Source: Mariprofundus ferrooxydans PV-1 (lineage in GTDB: Bacteria > Pseudomonadota > Zetaproteobacteria > Mariprofundales > Mariprofundaceae). From it: a stretch of DNA of 55,076 bases. Within the stretch, counting starts at the first letter, position 1. Each line of letters begins with the position of its first letter. Under the pieces are notes generated by a model. The model was not told the DNA's origin, made no database searches, and was given only the letters and a program-made list of their open reading frames with translations. The stretch covers positions 1,143,863 to 1,198,938 of the forward strand of contig NZ_DS022295.1 of the NCBI RefSeq assembly GCF_000153765.1. Reading direction: 5' to 3'. Shown in pieces: positions 17,370 through 25,450 of this stretch. Made by a program: the position numbers and the translations under genes.

Positions 17370-18239
17370 ATGTCTGCAATGGAACCGACGTTGTCGGGGC
17401 CTGTGTCGATCCCGGTACGTGCCGGGATCGGCTTGCGCCCCCCGCATATGGCACTGGTAATGGACGAAAAACCGGACGCGCACTGGTTTGAGGTCCATAG
17501 CGAAAACTTTTTCGGCGGCATCGAAATGATCGGTCTGCTTGAGCGCGTCCGCCGCGATTACCCCGTCAGCCTGCACGGTGTCGGCCTCTCACTGGGCTCA
17601 GCCGATGGTCTGCGCATGGCACACCTGGAAAAACTCAGCCGGCTGATCGAGCGTATTGAACCGGGTCTGGTGTCGGAACATATCTGCTGGGGTGCCATCG
17701 GCAATGTCCATCTCAACGAGCTGCTGCCACTGCCCTACACCGAAGAAGCACTCGATACTATGGTTGAACGCGTGCTTGTTGTGCAGGAATTTCTGGGACG
17801 CCGCATCCTGCTTGAAAATCTCTCCAGCTATCTAGAATTCAGTCACTCCACCATCCCCGAGTGGGAATTTGTGGCAGCCCTGAGTAGGCGCTCGGGCTGC
17901 GGCCTGCTGCTTGATGTGAACAATGTCTATGTCAACAGCATCAATCACGGTTTTGATGCGGAGGCCTACATCCGGGCTATGCCCGCCGATGCGGTAGCCG
18001 AGATACATCTGGCCGGACATACACGCAAGGAGCATCTGAATGTACCGCTCCTGATCGATACCCATGACCGGCGCGTCTCTCCCGAGGTGTGGGCCCTATT
18101 CGACCTTGCTGTGCGCCTGCTCGGGCCAAAGCCGACGCTGATCGAATGGGATCAGCAGATTCCGGATTTTTCTGTACTACAAGCGGAGGCCGCTCTGGCC
18201 GAGGAGTTGATGCATGCCCCAATCGCCATCACTGCTTGA
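17370..18239 (+). CDS. bufB: MNIO enzyme BufB (DUF692)
   Basis: 289 residues from the ATG one base after bufA, keeping a large out-of-frame overlap with bufA from being used. PVRAGIGLRPPHM, HWFEVHSENFFGG, GVGLSLGSADG, SEHICWGA, ENLSSYLEF, LLDVNNVYVN, EIHLAGH and LIEWDQQIP are the His/Asp/Glu iron-ligand blocks of multinuclear non-heme iron oxidases. With BufC it converts core Cys residues of BufA, in known systems to thiooxazoles. It overlaps bufC by 26 bases. Confidence 0.92.
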   Translation: MSAMEPTLSGPVSIPVRAGIGLRPPHMALVMDEKPDAHWFEVHSENFFGGIEMIGLLERVRRDYPVSLHGVGLSLGSADGLRMAHLEKLSRLIERIEPGLVSEHICWGAIGNVHLNELLPLPYTEEALDTMVERVLVVQEFLGRRILLENLSSYLEFSHSTIPEWEFVAALSRRSGCGLLLDVNNVYVNSINHGFDAEAYIRAMPADAVAEIHLAGHTRKEHLNVPLLIDTHDRRVSPEVWALFDLAVRLLGPKPTLIEWDQQIPDFSVLQAEAALAEELMHAPIAITA

Positions 18240-18984
18240 GTTGCAGCGTGCCTTCGCTGATTCAATGCTGGGGGAGCACTATCCTCTGGCGGCATGTGTG
18301 CGCCCGCATGGGCTTAAAGCCGAACAGCGATTACAGGTCTACCGTAATATAGTAATGATCACCGCTACGGATGTTCTGCGTACAAGCTACCCGGCCGTGC
18401 TCGCTCTGGTCGGCGAGGAGTTCTTTAGCGTGGCCGCCACCCGCTATCTGCGCACCTATCCGTCACAAAGCGGTAACCTGCAGGATTACGGCGCGCACTT
18501 TGCGGATTTTCTTGCCGTCATGCCCGAGGCGCTTTCGCTCGACTATCTGGCTGATGTGGCCCGGCTGGAGTGGGCCAGACAGCAAGCCTATCTGGCCGGT
18601 GAGAGTGCGCCGCTTGATAGCAGCCGGGCGGGTGCTGTTGTAAACAGTGGTTTGCACCTGTTACTGAGGCCGGACGTGCACCTGATCAGCTCCCTGCACC
18701 CTGTTCTCGATATCTGGCGCTTCAGCCAGGCCCCCTCCCCTGAAGGCCTGAGCCTGGGCACCGGCGGCCAGCACATACTGGTATGGCGCGACAAAGATCA
18801 GGTCGCCATGCAGGCCATCGATCAACCCGCAAGCCGCTTTATCGCGGCACTCATTGAGGGCGCCAGCATGGACAAGGCTTACGCCAAAGCCACAGAGGAT
18901 GAGACGGAGTTCGACCTGCAGGGACTGATCACCCTGCTATTGCATCATCAACTGATCTGCGCGATTGAGGAGCACACAACATGA
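18214..18984 (+). CDS. bufC: BufC partner protein (DUF2063)
   Basis: 256 residues. The N-terminal DUF2063 half shows LLELQRAFADSML, RLQVYRNIVMITATDVLRTSYPAVLALVGEEFF and YPSQSGNLQDYGAHFADFL. The C-terminal half is winged-helix-like and forms the precursor-binding domain in characterised homologues. It recruits BufA to BufB. RBS GAGGAG lies inside bufB; the stop overlaps the DoxX start (ATGA), so the four genes are translationally chained. Confidence 0.9.
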   Translation: MPQSPSLLELQRAFADSMLGEHYPLAACVRPHGLKAEQRLQVYRNIVMITATDVLRTSYPAVLALVGEEFFSVAATRYLRTYPSQSGNLQDYGAHFADFLAVMPEALSLDYLADVARLEWARQQAYLAGESAPLDSSRAGAVVNSGLHLLLRPDVHLISSLHPVLDIWRFSQAPSPEGLSLGTGGQHILVWRDKDQVAMQAIDQPASRFIAALIEGASMDKAYAKATEDETEFDLQGLITLLLHHQLICAIEEHTT

Positions 18985-19478
18985 AAAACATGATGATATC
19001 AATCCATGCAGCCTACATGCATGTGGCACTACTACTTGAGCGAACCGGTCCGCTTAGCCTGCTGCTGTTTCGCCTGTGGGTGGCGCTGGCCTTCTGGCGA
19101 GCCGGTGTGGTTAAATTAAACGATCCCGGCGGCACGGCCTATCTGTTCAACTATGAATATCATGTGCCATTGCTCTCACCCGATCTCGCCGCCCAGCTGG
19201 GTACCGGCATCGAACTTGTTTTTCCCTGGTTGCTGGCTCTGGGCCTGATGGGGCGAATGTCGGCGGCATTTCTGTTCGTCTACAATATTGTCGCCGTCAT
19301 CTCCTATCCCGATCTGTGGCCGCACGGCTTCTGGGTCGGTCTGTGGGGCAACGACTTTATCGATCATAAGGCCTGGGGACTGATGCTGCTGGCACTGACG
19401 CTCTACGGACCGGGAAAACTATCGCTTGATGCAGTGATCGCCCGCTGGCTCTCGCCGCGCATCTCAGCTTGCCGGTAG
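18981..19478 (+). CDS. DoxX family membrane protein (bufferin cluster)
   Basis: 165 residues with four hydrophobic helices and the DoxX features LLFRLWVALAFWRAGVVKL, YHVPLLSPDLAAQLGT and GNDFIDHKAWGLML. DoxX proteins often close bufferin operons; their role is likely membrane redox or export support and is not established. It is co-translated with bufC. No terminator was seen immediately after it; the next hairpins are at 19,663 and 19,707. Confidence 0.85.
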   Translation: MKNMMISIHAAYMHVALLLERTGPLSLLLFRLWVALAFWRAGVVKLNDPGGTAYLFNYEYHVPLLSPDLAAQLGTGIELVFPWLLALGLMGRMSAAFLFVYNIVAVISYPDLWPHGFWVGLWGNDFIDHKAWGLMLLALTLYGPGKLSLDAVIARWLSPRISACR

Positions 19479-19582
19479 TTAAAGCCAATCAGTTATAGAC
19501 TTGTTCGGATACCGGCATTTATCCGGTCAGATTAATATTGATTTCAAACCTAGCCTTCTTAGAAAACCCTGGTGAAACGCAC

Positions 19583-19611
19583 TTGACACCGATATGTCCG
19601 GCCAATAATTT
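19583..19611 (+). promoter_or_regulatory. Sigma70 promoter of the 19.6-kb leader RNA
   Basis: TTGACA and TAATTT are separated by exactly 17 bases. Transcription would start near 19,618, running into the structured leader and terminator described next. Confidence 0.65.
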
Positions 19612-19617
19612 ATGGCG

Positions 19618-19731
19618 CATGAAATTGAAAGTTGCGCATTCTTCTTGCCTAATTATTACCATCATTCCATAGGAATGGTGGGTTTTTGATGCGCTTATAA
19701 TTTATCAAACCCGCCGAAGAGGCGGGTTTTC
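19618..19731 (+). ncRNA. Candidate small RNA or attenuator leader
   Basis: A promoter-to-terminator unit of about 114 bases. It holds a closing stem GCGCAT (19,634-39) / ATGCGC (19,689-94), an inner hairpin CATTCC / GGAATG (19,663-77), and a classic terminator AAACCCGCC-gaaga-GGCGGGTTT (19,707-29) with T run. GGTGGGT at 19,677-83 could pair with ACCCGCC of the terminator, an antiterminator option. It could be an attenuator for the kinase 43 bases further on or a free sRNA. No known family was recognised. Confidence 0.45.
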
Positions 19732-19773
19732 TATTTCTGCCTCATGGGATTTGTCTCAGATAATGGAGGTAGT

Positions 19774-20307
19774 ATGAAAAAAATAACAGTTTTCGGTAAG
19801 CCCGGAAGTGGTAAGTCCACTTTAAGTAAAAATCTGGCATCAGCTACAGGTATACAATTGCATCCATTAGATTCAATTGTGTATAAAAAAGATGGCGAAT
19901 TGGTAGACCGAAAGACGTACGACAGCGCGCATGAAAATATACTATCCTCTGATAGTTGGATCATTGATGGCCTTGGGCCAATTGAGTCATTTAATAAGCG
20001 CCTGGATGTAGCTGATACATTGATCTATATAGATCTACCTTATAGGGACAGCTATTGGCTAGTGACAAAGCGACTTCTAAAAGGGTTGGTTGTTAAGCCC
20101 GAGGGTTGGCCTGATGGTAGTTCAATATTAAAAGGAACTTTGGCAAGTTATAGAACGTTAAAACTGTGTCCCAAGTTTTGGAATGATGATTTTATGAAAA
20201 AATTAGAAGCAATATCGACAAACAAATCGTTATATGTAATTCGGTCAATGTCTGAATTAAATGCCTTTGTTGAGAATCATGTGGAATTCAAGACAACCAA
20301 CAAGTAG
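19774..20307 (+). CDS. Small P-loop kinase, adenylate-kinase/topology-modulation-like
   Basis: 177 residues from the ATG preceded by GGAGG. Walker A is FGKPGSGKST; a DSIVYK substrate block, WIIDGLGPIESFNKRL and IYIDLPYRDSYWLVTKRLLKG resemble the small FlaR/topology-modulation nucleoside kinase group. It is cytosolic; its substrate is unknown. The gene is distinctly AT-richer than both neighbours and sits alone between a leader/terminator and 200 bases of non-coding DNA, suggesting recent acquisition. From 20,308 to 20,515 I see no gene. Confidence 0.7.
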   Translation: MKKITVFGKPGSGKSTLSKNLASATGIQLHPLDSIVYKKDGELVDRKTYDSAHENILSSDSWIIDGLGPIESFNKRLDVADTLIYIDLPYRDSYWLVTKRLLKGLVVKPEGWPDGSSILKGTLASYRTLKLCPKFWNDDFMKKLEAISTNKSLYVIRSMSELNAFVENHVEFKTTNK

Positions 20308-20515
20308 CAGCATCGGAAAATACTGGCTACGCTCACATTTTCTGGCGAGGCAGGCATTCGCGAGTTGCGCTGCGACGTTAGCTCACAAGTTCTGGGGTGC
20401 CCCTTCAGTCCCTCAAACGAATGTCCGCACTTGGCCGGTTTAAGTCATTCAAGCCATGCAACCACCAGCACCATGTAACAGCCCTCGGGCTGCGCTTTGG
20501 TTTATCAAACGGCGG

Positions 20516-20707
20516 TTAATCATCCTCGCTGGTGACGTCGATACGAATGCCATCTTCGTCCACACACACGGCAACCACCATCGGCCGGCAACAAACGGAG
20601 CAATCCTCGGTATAGGCTTGCGAACCGGCGGCGGATGCATCTACCTGCAGCCGGATCTCTTCGCCGCAATAGGGGCAACGGGTATTGACGGATTCAAGGG
20701 CGTTCAT
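20516..20707 (-). CDS. CPXCG-motif zinc-ribbon protein
   Basis: 63 residues. CPYCGEEI near residue 11 and CSVCCRPM near 36 form a zinc ribbon, and the acidic tail [11 protein letters not shown] is typical of the CPXCG-containing cysteine-rich protein family common in gamma- and zetaproteobacteria. The function is unknown. It is a stand-alone gene on the minus strand. Confidence 0.85.
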   Translation of the reverse strand: MNALESVNTRCPYCGEEIRLQVDASAAGSQAYTEDCSVCCRPMVVAVCVDEDGIRIDVTSEDD

Positions 20708-20801
20708 AAGCGCATTATAGCAGTGATTCGGCCGGGTTGATTGTGTCAGCTGTAGACATGGACAGAAATACGCTGACCAGGGGCTTAAGCACCCTGTCTA
20801 T

Positions 20802-21596
20802 TCAGCTACGCTTTGCATTCAGACGCCAGTCGTAGTCCTGATATTCGATGTCGATGTGGCCGGCCAGCAGGCGTTTGGTATCGGCAGCCGAGAGACCGAG
20901 AGCTGCGGCATGGCGGGCAAAGAACGACGGTAGCGCGTGCAGTCCCCGCCACCCCTTTTCGAAATCCTCCCGGTACCATTTGAAGATCGATGAAACCCTG
21001 AGTATGCCGTCCTCTAAGCGGTTGCGGCTGTGATCGCTGAGAAACAAACGCGTCTGCTCATCCAGCTGGGTATCGAGCCGGTCGCCGCTATAGGCCTCGG
21101 GACGCAGGGCCGGGCAGCCGATGCTGGCGCAGTTGACGGCGAAATGGATACGCGGGTCGTTATAGCGGCCCGATCCGCGGATCAGGTAATGTTCGATATC
21201 ATCGAGTGAGCGGGTTTTACCCAGCAGCGGAATGAACGCCTTGTGCCAGGGGGAGGAGAAAAGAGAGCCAGTATCCTTGATCGATTTGATATCGGGATAA
21301 GCGGTCAGCACCAGAGCCACCGTCCAGGCGTTATATGCATTGATCAGAAAGGCCAGCTGCTCTTTATTGTCCCATTGGTCGAATTCATCCGGCTTCACGC
21401 CGGAGAGTCGATCCTGATACGCCTTAAGACGTGTTTGTGCCGCGGCAAAGCCTGCATAATCGACAACCGTGGTCGCGCCCTGCGGCTGCACATACGCTTT
21501 AAGCAACGCATCCCACTCACCGTGATCGAACGGCTCGGCACCGGCTGCAGGCACCAGAAACCAGCTGCATAGCAGCAGCAGAGATGCGCGCAACAT
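20802..21596 (-). CDS. DUF547 family exported protein
   Basis: 264 residues with a signal peptide (LRASLLLLCSWFLVPAAGA) and the DUF547 core: VDYAGFA, NKEQLAFLINAYNAWTVALVL, HFAVNCASIGCPALRPEAY, and FKWYREDF. DUF547 proteins have a papain-like fold, but only the Cys and His neighbourhood is visible here and the activity is unproven. It is likely periplasmic. It begins 4 bases after the oxidoreductase stop and is probably co-transcribed with it. Confidence 0.85.
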   Translation of the reverse strand: MLRASLLLLCSWFLVPAAGAEPFDHGEWDALLKAYVQPQGATTVVDYAGFAAAQTRLKAYQDRLSGVKPDEFDQWDNKEQLAFLINAYNAWTVALVLTAYPDIKSIKDTGSLFSSPWHKAFIPLLGKTRSLDDIEHYLIRGSGRYNDPRIHFAVNCASIGCPALRPEAYSGDRLDTQLDEQTRLFLSDHSRNRLEDGILRVSSIFKWYREDFEKGWRGLHALPSFFARHAAALGLSAADTKRLLAGHIDIEYQDYDWRLNAKRS

Positions 21597-21600
21597 TGCC

Positions 21601-23754
21601 CTACCCCCTGCGCCAGGTGTGATAGCGAGCCAGCCAGCTTAAAACCCGCTTCGGCGCATGCGCGCGCTTCCACTCACCGGCTGCATATTTATTGGCCTCA
21701 GCCCACGTAGGATAGGTATGAATGGTGCCGAGAATCTTGTTCAGGCCCAGCCCGTGCTTCATCGCCAGTACAAACTCGGCCAGCAGATCGCCCGCATGCT
21801 CGCCGGCAATGGTGACGCCGAGCATACGGTCCTTACCCGGCAGAGTTAATATCTTCACAAAGCCGTGAGCCGCACCATCGGCAATGGCACGATCCAGATC
21901 ATCCAGCCCGTAGCGCGTCACCTCATAAGCAATACCCTGCGCTTTCGCCTCCTGCTCATTGAGCCCTACTCTTGCCACTTCCGGATCGATAAATGTAGTC
22001 CACGGAATGACCCGATAATCGACCCTGAACCGTTTCAGATGACCGAACAGCGCATTGACCGACGCATACCATGCCTGATGCGCGGCGGTGTGGGTAAACT
22101 GATAGGGACCGACCACATCACCGGCGGCATAAATATTGGGATAGATGGTTTCCAGATATTCATTGGTATTGATCGTGCGCCCGGTTTCGATGCCCAGCTC
22201 TTCCAGCCCGTAACCCTCAAGCCGTGCAACCCGGCCGACCGCGCACAGCAGCTCATCAAACTCAATGGCCAGCTCCTCTCCGTCATGCTCAACGACAATA
22301 AGCTTGCGCCCCTCTTTAACCTCACAGCGCAACGCCTTGTAACCGGTCAACACGCGCACGCCATCGCGCTCCAGCGCAGCGCGCGCCAGCGCCGACACCT
22401 CCTCATCTTCACGAGCCATGATGCGCGGTGCCATCTCGATCTGGGTAACGTGTGATCCCAGCCTGGCCATGCTCTGGGCCAGCTCACAGCCGATCGGGCC
22501 CCCACCCAATACCACCAGCCGTGCAGGCGCGGTATCGAGTCTGGCGAATGCATCCCACAACGTATCGCTGGTCAGATAACCGACCTCATCAATGCCCGGC
22601 AGCGGCGGCACAAATGGCCGGGCACCGGTGGCAATCACAATCGTGCGCGTGGTCAGCCGCTGCACCTCACCGCCGTTCAGTGTCACCTCCACCGTCCACG
22701 GATCGACAATGCGGGCATAGCCCTGCAACACCTCGACACCGAGATCGGTGTAGCGCTCCACGCTGTCGTGCGGCGCCACCTTGCCGATCACCTCATGCAC
22801 CCGCTCCATCACCTGTTTAAAGGAGAAGCGCGGCTCATCCCCGGTTAGGCCGTAGTGATCGGCATGTCGCATCTGGTGGGCCAGTTTCGCACTGCGGATC
22901 AGGGCCTTACTCGGCACACAACCATAATTGAGGCAATCGCCCCCCATCTTGCCGGCCTCAATCAACGTAACTTTGGCCTTCACCGCCGCCGCGATATAGG
23001 CCGAGACCAGGCCGCCGGCACCTGCGCCAATCACAATCATGTTACGATCGAAACCGGCCGGCTTCTGCCAGCGTGCATAAATGCGACGCCGTTTAATCAG
23101 CGCCACGGCTTTTTTGGCCAGCAGCGGGAAGAGTCCGAGCAGGGCAAACGAGAAGAGCAGCGCCGGCGAGAGAATGCCGGATAACGAATCGAGCTGTGCC
23201 AGCTGCGTACCGGCATTCACATAGACAATGGTGCCGGCCAGCATACCGAGCTGGCTGACCCAGTAGAATGTCACCGCCCGGATCGCGGTCAGCCCCATCA
23301 GCAGATTGATCAGAAAGAACGGGAATGCCGGAATCAGCCGCAGGGTGAAGAGGTAAAAGGCGCCGTCACGTCTGATGCCCGCATTGATCGCGCGCAAACG
23401 CTCACCATCAAATTTTGCATGCACCGTATCGCGCAACACATAGCGGGAAACCAGAAAAGCGAGCAAGGCGCCCACGCTTGAGGCGAAGGAGATGATGATA
23501 GTACCGGTAAGCAGGCCGAACAGCGCGCCGCCGGCCAGCGTCATGATCGCCGCCCCCGGCAGGGAGAGTGCCGTCACCAGCACATAGATCAGGAAATAGA
23601 GGCCTGCCGCCAATAGCGGGCTGGATGCCCGCCAGGCTTCAAAGGTGGAGAGGCTGGCCTTCATCCCGTCAAGCGTAAGCAGCTTATTGAGATCAAAGTA
23701 AAAGAACAGGCTCACCGCCAGCACCATCAGCAGAACCAGAAACAGTTTTTTCAT
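21601..23754 (-). CDS. TVP38/TMEM64 membrane domain fused to mercuric-reductase-like FAD oxidoreductase
   Basis: 717 residues; the third ATG (MKKLF) has AGGAGA at good spacing and is preferred. Residues 1-230 are a DedA-like TVP38 domain with several helices (VTALSLPGAAIMTLAGGALFG and FRLIPAFPFFLINLLMG). Residues 235-700 are a pyridine-nucleotide disulfide oxidoreductase: FAD motif IVIGAGAGG, redox pair GGDCLNYGCVPSKAL, NAD motif VVLGGGPIGCELA, and dimerisation tail with HTYPTWAEA. The terminal CC pair of true MerA is absent. This fusion is widespread; its substrate is unknown. Confidence 0.9.
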   Translation of the reverse strand: MKKLFLVLLMVLAVSLFFYFDLNKLLTLDGMKASLSTFEAWRASSPLLAAGLYFLIYVLVTALSLPGAAIMTLAGGALFGLLTGTIIISFASSVGALLAFLVSRYVLRDTVHAKFDGERLRAINAGIRRDGAFYLFTLRLIPAFPFFLINLLMGLTAIRAVTFYWVSQLGMLAGTIVYVNAGTQLAQLDSLSGILSPALLFSFALLGLFPLLAKKAVALIKRRRIYARWQKPAGFDRNMIVIGAGAGGLVSAYIAAAVKAKVTLIEAGKMGGDCLNYGCVPSKALIRSAKLAHQMRHADHYGLTGDEPRFSFKQVMERVHEVIGKVAPHDSVERYTDLGVEVLQGYARIVDPWTVEVTLNGGEVQRLTTRTIVIATGARPFVPPLPGIDEVGYLTSDTLWDAFARLDTAPARLVVLGGGPIGCELAQSMARLGSHVTQIEMAPRIMAREDEEVSALARAALERDGVRVLTGYKALRCEVKEGRKLIVVEHDGEELAIEFDELLCAVGRVARLEGYGLEELGIETGRTINTNEYLETIYPNIYAAGDVVGPYQFTHTAAHQAWYASVNALFGHLKRFRVDYRVIPWTTFIDPEVARVGLNEQEAKAQGIAYEVTRYGLDDLDRAIADGAAHGFVKILTLPGKDRMLGVTIAGEHAGDLLAEFVLAMKHGLGLNKILGTIHTYPTWAEANKYAAGEWKRAHAPKRVLSWLARYHTWRRG

Positions 23755-23963
23755 CAACATTCTCCTCATGGTGCGCTGCAGGCAACAGATGCAAATATGA
23801 CGCTTTTAGCCCAAATAGTCAGCACACAGCCATTAGACGGCGTTTTAAGCAGATGCTTACAAGGAGATTCAGGTGAACGGAAGGATTGTCGGATGCTGAT
23901 CTAAAGCTGCTTTGCCTTGTGCAGGTTTAGCCCACTGAAAGCAGCTGTCTGAGGCTGAAACAG

Positions 23964-23999
23964 AAAAAGGGCCCGGCATTTCTGCCGGACCCTTGTTTT
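23964..23999 (-). terminator. Terminator of the former tRNA-Arg gene
   Basis: A GC-rich hairpin (AAGGGCCCGGCA / TGCCGGACCCTT) with a T-rich run on each side sits immediately downstream of the tRNA 3' end, as tRNA terminators do. It shows that the tRNA was read on the minus strand. Confidence 0.7.
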
Positions 24000-24002
24000 A
24001 TA

Positions 24003-24052
24003 TGGTGCTCCCTGAGCGATTCGAACGCCCGGCCTTCTGATTCGTAGTCAGG
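24003..24052 (-). pseudogene. tRNA-Arg(ACG) 3' half: left attachment site of the element
   Basis: Read on the minus strand: anticodon arm with loop CTACGAA (anticodon ACG), variable loop, T arm GGGCG-TTCGAAT-CGCTC, acceptor strand AGGGAGC, discriminator A and encoded CCA. The D arm and the 5' acceptor strand GCTCCCT are missing upstream. This is exactly the segment tyrosine integrases duplicate when inserting into a tRNA 3' end. An intact copy should stand at the far end of the element, beyond 55,076. Confidence 0.85.
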
Positions 24053-24215
24053 TGGTCACTGAACAGTATGAAACACCATGACAATAATGAAACATGATTA
24101 TTTGACTATTTAATAACAATTTACATAATGATGGCTATTCATGGTGTTGCACGATACGGCACCTTGTTACGCTATAAAGGGAACCCCAAGGGGAACCCAT
24201 ATATTTCGAGGCAAC

Positions 24216-25391
24216 ATGAAATTTACCGATAGAAGTATCAAGTCTATTAGACCAACAGGAAAACGCTTTGAGGTTCGTGAGACAGGGAGAACGGGGTTCG
24301 CAGTTCGTGTCTCGACAACTGGAACCAAGACATTTGTTTTTATTTACAAAATCAATGGACAAAAAAAACGGCTTAGTTTTGGAACATACCCAGCGATGTC
24401 GCTCAATGAAGCACACCTCCTATATGAAGAAGCAAAATTAGAGTTGGAAAAAGGAAATGACCCAGCTCTAATCAAGGCCAAAAAATCTCAACTTGAAAAG
24501 AATGAAGTGACCATTCCTGAGCTAATCAAGCTGTACATCAACCAATATGCCAAGGTACGAAAAACGTCATGGGAAGAAGATGAGCGACAACTCAACAAAG
24601 ACATTTTACCGAGGTGGAAGAACAGGAAAGCAATTGAGATTAATAAGTCGGATGTACATGCTGTACTTGATACCCTAATCGAGCGAGGTGCTCCTATTGG
24701 GGCAAATAGACTTCTGGCGGTACTAAAAAAGGTGTTCAATTATGCAAAAGAAAAGGGATATGTTACGAATAACCCTTGTGATGAGATTACCCCTCCTGCA
24801 ACCGAAACATCAAGAGACAGGGTGCTAACGGCGAATGAGATTAAGACTTTCTGGCATCAACTTGATTGCACCAATATGCATTCAAGCACAAAAAACGCAC
24901 TTAAATTTCAGCTTATTACACTTCAGCGAAGAAAGGAAGTAGCCCTTGCTCGCTGGAATGATATCCATGGTGATACTTGGGTTATTCCTGCTGGAACCGC
25001 CAAGAACAAAAAACGACATGACGTTCATTTATCTCAGTTCGCTAAAAAACTATTAATCGAGGCTAAGTCATACTCTAAGGATTCACCATTCCTATTTCCT
25101 TCGCCTTGTGGTGCTGGAAGCAAGCATATACGTCCAGATGCATTGTCCAAAGCGGTGAAAAGAAATATGGAGACACTAATGGTTCAGGACTTTTCACCCC
25201 ATGATTTGAGGAGAACCGCAGCCACTTTTTTAACCAAATCAAAAATTGCAAATAGACTTGTTCTGTCTCTAATGTTAAATCACTCACAGGGCAAGAGTGT
25301 CACAGCGGTGTATGATAAATATGAGTATTTCACTGAACAGCAAAAAGCTTGGGAGGCTTGGGGTGTTAAACTGGAAGAAATTATTGCTTAA
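24216..25391 (+). CDS. int: Tyrosine integrase with DUF4102 arm-binding domain
   Basis: 391 residues from the ATG at 24,216, with cGAGGc as a weak RBS; an upstream in-frame ATG gives an unlikely extension. The N-terminal DUF4102 arm-DNA-binding domain reads EVRETGRTGFAVRV through KRLSFGTYPAMSLNEA. SAM-like core-binding follows, then the catalytic domain with Arg in LQRRKEVALARW, HDLRRTAATFL and the nucleophile Tyr in VTAVYDKYEY. It is a P4/ICE-type integrase, 160 bases from the tRNA remnant it presumably created. Short inverted motifs AACACCAT / ATGGTGTT (24,071 and 24,138) may be arm sites. Confidence 0.93.
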   Translation: MKFTDRSIKSIRPTGKRFEVRETGRTGFAVRVSTTGTKTFVFIYKINGQKKRLSFGTYPAMSLNEAHLLYEEAKLELEKGNDPALIKAKKSQLEKNEVTIPELIKLYINQYAKVRKTSWEEDERQLNKDILPRWKNRKAIEINKSDVHAVLDTLIERGAPIGANRLLAVLKKVFNYAKEKGYVTNNPCDEITPPATETSRDRVLTANEIKTFWHQLDCTNMHSSTKNALKFQLITLQRRKEVALARWNDIHGDTWVIPAGTAKNKKRHDVHLSQFAKKLLIEAKSYSKDSPFLFPSPCGAGSKHIRPDALSKAVKRNMETLMVQDFSPHDLRRTAATFLTKSKIANRLVLSLMLNHSQGKSVTAVYDKYEYFTEQQKAWEAWGVKLEEIIA

Positions 25392-25404
25392 TTAACTCGG
25401 TTCG

Positions 25405-25443
25405 CAGCACCCCACCCACCTCACCAACAAGGTGCTGATTTTT
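25405..25443 (+). terminator. Terminator of the integrase gene
   Basis: CAGCACC and GGTGCTG arms with a 19-base loop are followed by ATTTTT, 13 bases past the integrase stop. A second GC-rich hairpin (25,471-25,505) lies within the end of the convergent relaxase gene. Confidence 0.5.
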
Positions 25444-25450
25444 CGGATTT

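Noticed and set aside
20308-20515. Integron attC site after the small kinase gene
   Set aside because: The lone AT-rich cassette-like gene prompted a search, but no paired RYYYAAC / GTTRRRY boxes with the expected symmetry were found.
21601-23754. True mercuric reductase
   Set aside because: The catalytic CxxxxC is present but the C-terminal vicinal cysteines and the N-terminal HMA domain are absent and no mer genes are nearby.
24003-24052. Functional tRNA-Arg gene
   Set aside because: The D arm and 5' acceptor strand are absent upstream of the anticodon arm, so it cannot fold as a complete tRNA.
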